NCBI GenBank assembly: GCA_033558025.1
Contig: JAUCEF010000014.1
Span: forward strand, 1,612,001 to 1,676,000
Direction of reading: 5' to 3'
DNA from: Phytophthora sp. 'mugwort'
Lineage: Eukaryota > Oomycota > Peronosporomycetes > Peronosporales > Peronosporaceae
DNA: 64,000 nt
How positions within the stretch are numbered: position 1 is the first letter of the stretch; each line of letters starts with the position of its first letter. Positions 22,590 to 31,868 of this stretch are shown piece by piece. The notes beneath the pieces are model-generated. The model had not been told where the DNA came from. It saw only the letters and a list, made by a program, of their open reading frames with translations, and ran no database searches. Both the position numbers and the translations under genes were made by a program.

Positions 22590-22854
22590 GGCATAGCTTC
22601 ATAGCGGGGGGATCGATTCAAAGCAGATTTGAGACTGTCGGAAACCAAATGTTACTTACAAACCATTTAGTCGTTCTAAAATAATCGGCTATAAAAATGC
22701 GCGACCCGTTTTCGCACGTAAAATAAATTTGCGAGCTACGGACCTTTTTCGGTTTTCAAAAATCTGAACGAGCTGTATCAATGGCGAATGGTGGCATCTT
22801 CCATTCTCCAACTTCCAGTCCCAGACCAAAAGCCCGAGCCTCCTCTCTCCTACC

Positions 22855-23860
22855 ATGACGCCCCCACCTGGATCCCCCGCATTCCCACCTCCCGCTGCTG
22901 TTGGAGGATGTACTGACATACATACCGGGGATGCAGAGTCAAACCTCACTGGTGTCGACGCAAGCTCGTTGCTCCTCGAACCCGTCGCCGCTGACAGCAC
23001 AGGAAGCTTGCGTGAGGAGCATGGCGACGCTGGCGATGAAGCCAGCCGCTCCGTCAACGCTGACAGCGCAGGAAGCTCGAGGGAGAAGCTCGATGACACC
23101 GGAGACGAAGAAAAACGCCCCGTCACGGTCGACAGAAAAGGAAGCTCGAGTGAAGAGCCCGAAGACGCTGGAGACGAAAATTTCACACCGGAATCGGACG
23201 CTGATGGCCACGATGAGGAGCCGCTGACTGCTGAAAGCGACCCGAGTGGTCCTGAGGAAGATGACGACATTAGTATCTATTTGATGGACGTCGATCTCAG
23301 TACTTAGGTTACCGAGGTGATCAATGCGGACACTTGCGAGAGCCGTTGTATGGAAGGCAAGCGAGCTGGAGGTACTGCTCGGTTCCGTATCTCAGATGTC
23401 GAAGGCGGAGAAGATGACAAGTCTATACACGCTGCTGGGAGTCCTTAGGCATTACCGACGACTGAGCGTAGACGTGGGCGGGGTGAGCGCGCTAAGTTTC
23501 ACTACTTCCGTACGTCGGCCACGTGTACAGACCTAGCTTCGCGCGCTGCTACGGCATGCTCCGCTGTCTGTGCAACGCTATAAAACGCGTGTTCGCGATG
23601 GCAACATGGCCATTAACGACCACGACAACAAGAAGAACAAGAATGCGTCGTAAGTGGATGTTGTGTGGCTGGTGAAGTGGTTCCAGGCATTTGCTGAAAA
23701 GGTGGGCGAAGTTGCGCCTGTGCGGGTCCGAATGCAGAAGAAGATAGACAGCACTGTTCAATAGTACTACAGCAACGAGATGTTCACGCTGTTACCGGCG
23801 CGATCACATGGGACTCTAGCTATGACGAGATGCACAAGTTTGTGCAGTCTAGGTTGAGGG
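22855..23860 (+). pseudogene. DUF7869-type repeat-borne gene, copy B, N-terminal half
   Basis: The ATG at 22855 opens a 150-codon frame (to 23307). It is Pro-rich at the start and then strongly acidic, with three imperfect internal repeats of the form AGSSREKLDDTGDE (GSLREEHGDAGDE, GSSREKLDDTGDE, GSSSEEPEDAGDE). Its end (DAGDENFTPESDADGHDEE, LMDVDLST) matches the start of copy C (DSGDEDFSPQSNEDSGEE, LFDIDLNAQ). After the stop the same frame goes on with VTEVINADTCESRCMEGKR. Another frame near 23725 gives VRVRMQKKIDSTVQ, which copy C also has. The DUF7869 core is missing, so this is a 5' fragment. It was probably cut by the repeat that begins at 23876. Confidence 0.6.
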
Positions 23861-23875
23861 TGCGAGACGCGACAC

Positions 23876-24120
23876 TTTTACACCAATCAGCTGCCTTAAA
23901 ACCGAATCATTTGACCAATCAGAGCTGTAGCGAGGCCCAGTCCATCCATCCCAACTTCACTTGGGCAGAGTATAGTATTCAATCTTACATCGCTAAAGTT
24001 TTACACCAATCAGCTGCTTTCAAACCGACTCATTTGACCAATCAGAGCTGTAACGACGCCCAGTTCGGTCATTTTTGCAGCTTACAGCTTTACTGAAGCT
24101 AAGTATAGTAGTACAAATGC
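23876..24120 (+). repeat. Tandem 123-bp repeat carrying four CCAAT boxes
   Basis: Unit 1 (23876-23998) and unit 2 (from 23999) share TTTTACACCAATCAGCTGC and TTTGACCAATCAGAGCTGTA. ACCAATCAG, a strong match to the NF-Y (CCAAT-box) site, occurs at 23882, 23914, 24005 and 24037, with exactly 32 bp between the sites of each unit. The array ends about 95 bp before the ATG of the hAT-like frame at 24213, so it is placed like a promoter of that element. Promoter function is inference. Confidence 0.7.
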
Positions 24121-24212
24121 ATATTTCGACGTGTCTCAGGTTGAACGACATTATTCTCTCAGAATTCAATTCGTTACATTCAGCCAACTCCTTCTGCCAA
24201 AGCCTCCGCTAG

Positions 24213-25780
24213 ATGTCGTCCGCCGCCACTCCCCTCAGCAACAAACTCGTGTATCGTCTCCTGTTCACCAAGAAGTCGAAGGATAAGTTCGTGTGCTCAA
24301 CGTACTCGAATATCTGCAAGAGTGCGCACGGATACAAGAATCTGATAACGCACCTCCGCTCCAACCACCCGACCTACCTCGCAGACGCATCGCAAGCTGC
24401 CGAGACCCATTACGCGCACCGTCTCCGTGCTGTAGACGATGGGACGCGGACCATTTCCGGTGGTGTGAGTATCGTGATGGACCATCTGCCTCTCATCTTT
24501 GTCGAGCGGAAGACGATGCGTAAAAATAGGTCGCTTCCCTCGATTAGCGAAGAGACGTTGAAGTCGTACCTAGTGCGCGTGTACCAGTCCGACGAGACTA
24601 GGGCTGCTGAGGTGCTCCTGTCTTCGTTCGGCATTGTGCTCGATGGTATCAGCTTCAACGGCTCCACTGCATCGACATATTCGCCGTGATTCGACGACCC
24701 TACCCTGTCATGGAACTCCGGTCGAGGACGGATCGGAGTAGCTCGACGACAGAGACTGCTTCACTCGCCGGATTTGCTGCTAGCCTTCTGCCCACCTGCC
24801 GCGGTGGAGGACCTTGGGGGAGAACGCCTCTTTGATCTAATCGCGGACACCCTCTCTCGCTACAGCAAGCCGCGAGGCTGTTAACTGCATGGTCGCGGAC
24901 AACTGCAGCGTCAACCAGTACATCGGCAGTCACGAAGGTGCTATCCCTATGTTCGGGTGCGCAACGCACACGCTCGACCTGGCGGTAACCGACGTTTTGT
25001 GGACCATGAAGCCCTCCTGGCTAAAATCCACGCTCTGATGACTAAACTCCGAGCCTTCAAGGGTCGGGCTATTCCCCGACATGTAACAGACCTTGCGCCG
25101 CTTCTGCGCAACGACACCCGATGGTCAAGCACCTACTCCATGGTGCAACGCTATACGAAGCTCGAGCCGGCACTCAACTCGCTGGGAACTCTCGTTGAGT
25201 TTGTCATTCAACCGCCCTTGCTCCGCTGAGCTGAGTTTGATAAGGTTCATGCACTGCTCCGGGTACTCAACGATTTTGAGGAGGTGACTAAGACGTTGAA
25301 GCGATCGACCCTGACGTTGTCTGGCACGCGGCTCCTTTTCGACAAGGTTATCCAGCGCTACCCCCAAGTTGAAGCCTCGTCTCACCGCAACTGACGCTAC
25401 GTGAATAAACCGGCCTCGAGACCGATCGTCAAGCTTCAACGCAAGGAGACAGTATCATCCGTCGAGCGCGTTGCGTGCGTCGACTTTCGCCGAGCGGACG
25501 AGGCGCCGTCTCTCCAAGTGCCGTCGTCGGACCTCACCATCATGCGGCAGGCATTTAAGAATCGCAAGGTCACGTAGCGCTCAAGGTACGTCGATGTGAT
25601 CTTCATTACGCCGACGTCGAACGAGTGTGAGAGAATTTCTCATTCGTGAAGTTTGTCTACTCTGACCTCCAAAAGCGACTCGACCATCGATACTCGAGAT
25701 GCTCATGCTCTTGATATACAATAACGGCATGTGGGACGGCTACACGGTTGAAGCTTTGCGCTCGTAAGGGTAAGCAGAAT
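24213..25780 (+). pseudogene. hAT transposase remnant B with BED-type zinc finger
   Basis: ATG at 24213. The first frame (158 codons) contains a BED-like finger (FVCSTYSNICKSAHGYKNLI followed by THLRSNH) and ends at FNGSTASTYSP, where hAT proteins normally read into the Asp segment. Later frames give VNCMVADNCSVNQYIGSHEG (24875) and FGCATHTLDLAVTDVL (24950). They continue with RHVTDLAPLLRNDTRWSST (25080) and FDKVIQRYPQVEAS (25340). The order is that of one hAT transposase. Frameshifts at about 24690, 24960 and 25230 and later stops inactivate it. It lies downstream of a four-CCAAT repeat. The C-terminal dimerisation domain was only weakly seen near 25500-25640. Confidence 0.75.
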
Positions 25781-26286
25781 TCTTAGCCATAGTGCACACT
25801 AATTGCATTAATAAAGTTGTGGTAAATAAACAAATCTTTAATTCATAGCAAGTTTCTATGAAGTACCGCCTAAGATTCCTCTGAATTGAGCATTCTCCAC
25901 TGGACGCCTACCAAATATACCTTAACCAGGTGGCATATCTGCTGCAGATATGCCTCGGCGTTTTGGGAGCATAAATCTCGTGAGACGATATTTACGTCTC
26001 ACGAGCCTACCTATATGTCGTGAAGCCATCTTAAGGACTAATCTTAAAAATTGTATAGTGTAAGTTGATCATCACTCCGCTGTTCTTTCCGCTAGCATAC
26101 ATCTTCCGACACGCCAGGACGTATTTCACTTTCGAATCAGCCTCCTGAAGAGCAAATACACTCCAATTTGAAAAGGTATGTTACTTACTGCTGTATTATT
26201 AGTTCTTATCTAACGCGCATTGACTGTTTAGGGACCAAATGGTGCGCATAACTCACTCCTCGCTACACTGGAGGCTTCACTGTATC
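25781..26286. other. AT-rich spacer
   Basis: No coding signal. It contains two short inverted motifs, GCATATCTGCTGCAGATATGC near 25930 and CGTGAGACGATATTTACGTCTCACG near 25979, each a small palindrome, and may include the 3' end of hAT remnant B. Confidence 0.4.
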
Positions 26287-27487
26287 ATGGACTCAAGCGA
26301 CGAAGAGAACACGCCCCCGAACACCCAGCAAATCGGGTCCCATGACACCAAGGACGGTTCCAGTTACCGCCGCGGCTAGCAGCGTCGTGTTGACGCGGCG
26401 GAAGACGACTTGGCTTCCACTGGAACATCGACACCTCCGTGGCTTTCACCTGGACATACGAAACTGTACACCAAGAGCGGTTTATTAAGGTTACAGGTGA
26501 AACAACGTCCGTCGACGGGAGCAACTGCTGCGCCAGTCAAGTCGCCGGCGTCGTCGCCGATGAGTGCACAGCGACCAGCCAGCCCCACGACCTCTTCATC
26601 AGTACTGCTCGAGACGCCCCCAAAATCCCCGATACGCCCGCGTCGTCCCCGTACGAAGGTGTTGAGTGTTCGACAGGACAAGCGTCACACCCGTCGTCAA
26701 GCTGCTGAGCCTTACGCCCGTGCGGGTCCTGTCATCAACCCCGGGGGATCGATACGCACCATATATATTACAGAGGTTTTGCTGCAGCCAAGGTCGGCTG
26801 TAGGGCGATCACGCGACGTCTTCGTGCCCGCCTGCTGGCCGTGCCATTTGGCCCATCTGCGAGAGAGCAGTTAAACCCGCTTGCGACTATCTTTCCAGCT
26901 GTACCACACTTCGGGTGGTCCGACTGCTCGTCGCCGTGCCGCGTAGGCTCGTGCCGCAACTCGTTGACGAAACTGTACTGCAACGTGAATTGCTGCCTAT
27001 TTGACGGCAAGTGTGGCAACGGCTAGGAAGAGTCCACAAAGGTGTACTTGAGCTGCAATTTACGCACGTCGGAGCTGGGCGTTGTCGCTGCTGAGGACAT
27101 AAATGCTGGCGAGGTACTTGGTCAGTACCTAGGCGAGATGGAACATATCTGTGTCTCCCGCGCCGATCCATCGCGCAACAGCGGCTAACGCCTCATGATG
27201 AAGAGCCGCCCTGAGAAGCCGACTCATCCCGTCCGCGTAGCGATCAACGCCGAAGGCATGGGTGGCCTCATTAGGTTTGTGAACCAATCATGCAAATCCA
27301 TGGCGCCAAGTTCATCGAGGTCGCCAACGGCCTTTGCACAACAGCCATTATGACCACAACTCAAGCGATTTTTGCTTCGCCGCGATGAAGAGATGACGGT
27401 GGATTATGGCGACGACCTGTGGTTCGTCTGTCGCTGCCAGCTCGAAGGATACCGCCACCGCGAGATCCAGTACCAGCAAGATCCGTG
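26287..27487 (+). pseudogene. SET-domain (histone-lysine methyltransferase-like) remnant
   Basis: An ATG at 26287 opens MDSSDEENTPPNTQQ and meets a stop at about codon 31. The frame then continues through a Ser/Pro/Arg-rich, low-complexity N-terminal half (to 26874). From 26841 a second frame gives a Cys-rich pre-SET/AWS-like segment (CRNSLTKLYCNVNCCLFDGK). The SET core follows: LGVVAAEDINAGEVLGQYLG, then GGLIRFVNQSCKS. The canonical cofactor-binding NHSC is NQSC here. After a frameshift come the catalytic Tyr segment DEEMTVDYGDDLWF and a post-SET-like CRC. SET enzymes transfer methyl groups to lysines, often on histones. At least two stops and a frameshift inactivate this copy. It is embedded among transposon remnants and may itself be repeat-borne. 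Confidence 0.75.
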
Positions 27488-27869
27488 AGAATCGTCTAGT
27501 GCGGGGATACTGACAAGGCTAGAGACGCACAGGGACATGCCGATGTTTGTATAGATAAGAGTGACGTGAAGAGAGATGCACAATCAGAGATTCGAATGTA
27601 CTTAGCTCATCACTATTACCGTGTTGCGAATATTCTGGTACACGTCGAAGTTCCGCGCCAACTTCAACCCGTACGTGATGTTCAACAGCACAGCGTGCGG
27701 ATATCCTGACGCTCGTGCTGAGTTGCGCGCACAAATTTTGCGCGCGAATTTGTCGAAGCTGATCACTTCAAGATACAACTTGAATTCGTGGGGGGGGCAG
27801 CTTCCGCCTTATGGCTGACCGGGCGAGCGGCTGGCGAAGCCGGCGACATGCGCTCTTCATTTTTGGTTT

Positions 27870-29185
27870 TTGCCATGCTCCGAACACGTCGCCAGCCCAA
27901 GTCGTCTTCCTTCGCTTCACCCGCCCCTGGTACGGGCATGCTTGCTCTCATCGGTGCCAACGCTCGCTTGCGTTGATGTTGCTATGTTGTCCATGTACGC
28001 AGATGGTCAAAGTATCTGTAGCTCTAACTACAAGATGGTCGGGGTTGACCTGGACCTTGTTGAGGAGTACCTTCCGCTCAGCAAAGCCGAGTGGGAGCGC
28101 GCAGCGGGGTTCTACAACGCAACTAGGACGCGCCGGTGAGCAGAACGTGACTACGAGAGTCTGCGTCGCATGTTTTAGGTGCTGTATAGCACACGCAAGC
28201 CGACAGGCATGCCCGAAATGCCGCCGCACATCAAGCGAGCCAAAGGGTTAAAAAGGCTATTGATGGAAAGGCCAACATGGTCATAATGGATGATGGAGCG
28301 GACGAAGACGAGAACGACATACAACCGGATTTCTGCTTCAATGCGGATCCTGATGATGATGATGACTTCGAGGGTAGCGGATACGGCGCAGCTCAAGTTG
28401 TTGGTGCGGCTGGTGGAGCAGCAGCTAGCCTTGAAATAACCGAGCAAGCCACAAGCTCGAACTCGACAACGAATCCCTGCTAGTTGCCGTCCGATGACCC
28501 GTGGTGAGTTCCTGGACCTTCTCGAGTCCACCTTGATCAATGAAGATAAAACCATTCCTCCCTACACCCCACGCCCGGCACCACCATTTTGTGCATCACC
28601 TACTACACAGGCCAAGACTCGCAAGTCGGCACGGCGTCAATAACGGACGCTTTGCACTCGTCAAATCCCACAGGCTTCGACGAGGCGCCGAGATGACCGG
28701 AAGAGTTGAAAGCATCAAAATATAAGACCTCCTCCAATCGCCTTGGTGGATCTGACTTGACTGCGTTTCGCGAGGCAGTCGGAGTTAAGCGCAATTCTGA
28801 CGGGAATAAGGCTCCTGTTGGAGGCAGCTACGCGGAAGCCAAGCGCATCCGTGCCGTGAAGGCAACCGCCGCCCTCAAGTCGAAGTTGTCGGGAATCGAG
28901 ACCACCGCCAACATCATGGGGGAAGCATCCTCGAAACAATCTTGTTGCTTCGCGAGGAGAACGAGCGCAAGGCTGAGGCACGACGAGCGGAAGACTAACA
29001 AAGTCGTCGCAATGAAATATCAGTTCGCGAGGCACGTTTTTCTCGCGGACAAGGCGGTAGCTGATGAGCGCCGCCGCCAGGATAAGCTTGATACGGACGA
29101 GCGTGCTTGCCGCGATAAGGAAGAAGACCGGGCTAGCACGCAGGAACTGCTGCTGTTGATCAGCACTCTCAATAAGATAGCGTGA
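27870..29185 (+). pseudogene. DUF6818-like (Myb-like) protein remnant
   Basis: The frame from 27870 gives SSNYKMVGVDLDLVEEYLPL and SKAEWERAAGFYNATRTRR, and then a stop. The reading continues in other frames with AERDYESLRRMF and KPTGMPEMPPHIKRAKG (28140-28250). This matches the DUF6818 pattern (NYK..ELD.LLD..EE.LP...EWE, then KPTG.P..PPH..RAK), a Myb-like putative DNA-binding domain common in oomycete repeat proteins. An acidic stretch follows at 28277-28483, then a long helical, charged frame from 28706 (159 codons, rich in Lys, Arg, Ala, Asp), probably a coiled coil. Several stops and frameshifts break it. 27490-27870 holds no gene that I recognise, apart from an 8-G run at 27790. Confidence 0.6.
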
Positions 29186-29439
29186 GCTCAGCATACCACG
29201 ACCAAAGAGCCCCACGAGGTTACCCGCTTCGATACGGGGAGTAATTTGCTTTGTAGTTACGTGCATGCTAGGACACTACGCCCAAAAATCAACTACTTTC
29301 CATGTGAAACACTGCTCTTCTTGCTGCGTTCATTTACTTGTACATGCATTACCAGGAGCAACAATACTGAAGCCGAGGGGATGAGCGATGAACGACGAAG
29401 ATAGTACAGCTATATAGCTTTTTGTATACTGGCCATTCC

Positions 29440-30630
29440 CCACTCAGCAGCATGGCGCACTGAAGCGATCGCGTTGTGGAGAGTCTTCGCCGAACTTCTA
29501 AGCTCTGGTCTGATGCGATATAGGTCGCAATCTTTGAGTGGTGTCAGTATGCGGTCACCATGGCGGCCGAGCAGGGGAACGTGGAGTCTGATGCCAAGGT
29601 CATGTGCGTGTCGGGACACAACCCCGAGTCGAGTAACTTCGAACGAACTCCAAGGATGTGTCCGAGTCGTTCCACGACCCGGGGCAGTTGTGATTGCTCC
29701 ACACAATACAGCCGTCGACAGCAAAACATATCGTTCCCGTAGCCAATACGGTGTGCATCCACCCGTTGTACATCGCATTCTGCAAGTCGGCGTTGGACGG
29801 CTGCTGAACCTACAACGCAGTGTTAGTTTGTAAGGTCATCCAAATAGTTGAATACAACATGTTTCACCAACCTTTACATTCTTCCCAACAATGAAGCCGA
29901 AGGTGTGCTCTACCAAGGGCCCCCGAGCTTTAACAAGCTTTGCTAACTCGACTTAATGAGCAGGCGAAGGCCACGAGATTCGCGCAGGTGCGAACCCGTC
30001 GAGTGCCTTAGGCAGCGCCCTCTCAGCCCTTCGGTGTGTCCTCGATAATGTGTTCAGCGGAGCACCGAAGAGCATGTATAGCGTGCTTTGCTCCATCGAC
30101 CCCACGTGGAATCCCAGCACTAGACCCAGGATTTGGTGGTGGTACCGTAGCTCGGATGGGCGGTCACGAGAGTTTGGACACGGAATCGTGTAGTGGACCG
30201 CAAACCGGTGTAGGAGCTGGTGGAACGCACCTGTAGACGTGCGCGTTGAGTTTGCCTTGATAGATATGATCGAGCTGTAATCATCATGGAGTACAATGCC
30301 TTGTCAAGCTAGTTGCGCTGAGGAAATTCAGGTCGACACGCAACTGTACAGCATGCAGAGTCGTTCGGCGTGTCCAGACACTGTGTCGTCAGGTAATGCT
30401 GGCTGCGCATTCGCGGTGCGCCAAGCTTCCTCTAGTAGCAGCTCATGCACGCCTCGTCGCGCCTCCCCCAGCTCCTCCCCTTGCTGACAAAAAGCGTCCA
30501 TCAGGAGCAGCAGCACCTCCATGTGGTCGTCGCCTATGCCCGTGGTCGACGAGTCCAAATTCCGAAGTGGTGAAATCTGGGAAGGTTGCGGTGTCCGGGC
30601 CAAAGTGTCGGATACACCTAAAGATAACAA
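29440..30630 (-). pseudogene. PIF/Harbinger-like transposase (DDE_Tnp_4) remnant with an intron
   Basis: The minus strand reads GEELGEARRGVHELLLEEAW (30630-30328), RDRPSELRYHHQILGLVLGF (about 30190) and KLVKARGPLVEHTFGFIVGK (about 29920). A GT-AG intron at 29871-29810 (62 bp) separates VGKNVK from VQQPSNADLQNAMYNGWMH. Then come CIVWSNHNCPGSWNDSDTSL (about 29690), DTHMTLASDSTFPCSAAM (about 29580) and LHNAIASVRHAAEWGMAS (29460). These are the nuclease segments of Harbinger transposases. There is an in-frame TAA after SWPSPAH and frameshifts in the catalytic half, so it is dead. Terminal repeats were not identified. Confidence 0.8.
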
Positions 30631-31037
30631 TCGTTTTCACAGCAAACGCCTGGTTCAGGGGCGGTATCATGTGGACGCAGATTGTGGATGTATGTAAATA
30701 TTTTTTTGGATGTTTTGAGCGATAAGTCGATTTATATCTTGAATATGACCGCCTTAGCTGATGCAGATATGCCACCTTATTAAGGTATATTTGCTAGGCG
30801 TCCACGAACTACTCACCCTTGGCCAGTGTCTCCGTTGGATGACTAAGCCTCGACGAAGCTTACGCGGCGTCATCAGCATCAATAGTGGTCCTCACAAGAA
30901 CCGTGTCACACTCTTAAACTTTAGTTATGGCACGGTCCTAAAAAACCCTGCAGCTCGCCCACAAGATCCAAGCGACATCAAGCTCACAATTGAAAACGCC
31001 CCCTAGCAGACACTTCACATTCGGCGCAGTATAAAGC
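30631..31037. other. Upstream region of the glutaredoxin gene
   Basis: No gene is supported. ATAAAG lies 7 nt before the ATG at 31038, too close to be a standard TATA box. TTCACATTC at 31015-31023 loosely resembles an oomycete initiator. Confidence 0.35.
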
Positions 31038-31721
31038 ATGGCGTCCGCAGCTACCGCGACCGAGCTGCCCAGGCTCTACATCTACGACTTCTGCCCGTTC
31101 AGCTGCCGTGCACGCGTCGCGTTAGGACTCAAGAAGGTTAAGTACAACGTGGTGTTCATGGCCTATGACGACATCGCGACACCAACGGGCCTCGTTGGCA
31201 CCAAAGCCGCCCCGATTTTCGTGCCTGTAGGCGGGAAGCCCTTCCTGGAGAGCTGGGGCATCGTGAGCTACGTGGACAAGCACTGCGGCGACGGGTCCAT
31301 CCTCAAGGAGCCCTCAGGTCGTGCGGATTTGGCCAAGTGGATGGAGTCGGCCCTACCGTCGCTCAACGAACTGTACAACCCGCGACTGTATGCTGCACCG
31401 CTGCCGGAGTTGGCGCTTCATGCGTCGCGTGAGCTCTTCAAGGCCAAACGGGAAGCGTCCATGCCGTTCAGCGAGGCACTTGCCAAGACTCCGGAGCTGG
31501 TACAGAAGGTCAACCAGTTGCTAAAAGAGCTCGAGCCTATGCTCCACTCGAACCACTCCGTTAACGAAGAGCTCAGCTACGATGATCTGGATCTCTTTGG
31601 TCGACTGCGCGCTCTCACACTCGTGAAGGGCATCGAGTGGCCCACCAAGGTCCGCGACTTCATGGAGTTCATCTCGGAGGCTGGCGACGTGCCGCTGTTC
31701 GACGCCGTCGTGAAGATCTAA
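31038..31721 (+). CDS. Glutaredoxin-2-like (GrxB family, GST fold) protein
   Basis: A 227-residue, intron-free protein with the two-domain glutaredoxin-2 layout: an N-terminal thioredoxin-fold half (about residues 11-85) and an all-helical GST-like C-terminal half. The family reduces disulfides or glutathione-protein mixed disulfides with glutathione. The active site is Cys19-Pro-Phe-Ser22-Cys23 (YDFCPFSCRAR), where bacterial Grx2 has CPYC. So the resolving cysteine is lost from its usual place and another sits one residue later. The conserved VGTKAAPIF contains the cis-proline. The C-terminal NEELSYDDLDLFGRLRALTL matches the Grx2 signature region. It is cytosolic by prediction, with no signal peptide. 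The stop is about 150 bp before the IFT70 ATG on the same strand. Confidence 0.9.
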   Translation: MASAATATELPRLYIYDFCPFSCRARVALGLKKVKYNVVFMAYDDIATPTGLVGTKAAPIFVPVGGKPFLESWGIVSYVDKHCGDGSILKEPSGRADLAKWMESALPSLNELYNPRLYAAPLPELALHASRELFKAKREASMPFSEALAKTPELVQKVNQLLKELEPMLHSNHSVNEELSYDDLDLFGRLRALTLVKGIEWPTKVRDFMEFISEAGDVPLFDAVVKI

Positions 31722-31868
31722 TCAAGAACAGTTGAATAACTCGATAGCAATAGCGTAATACACACCACTTTTGTCTATCGCCATGAACTCGCCGGTTCGG
31801 AACAGTCGTCCAGTCCTCGAAATTTGACGGGAAGGTGAGCTCTAGTGAGCACTTGGTCTTTGACAACA

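Noticed and set aside
30761..31006. Plus-strand frame just upstream of the glutaredoxin gene
   Set aside because: It has no family features and lies where promoter sequence is expected.
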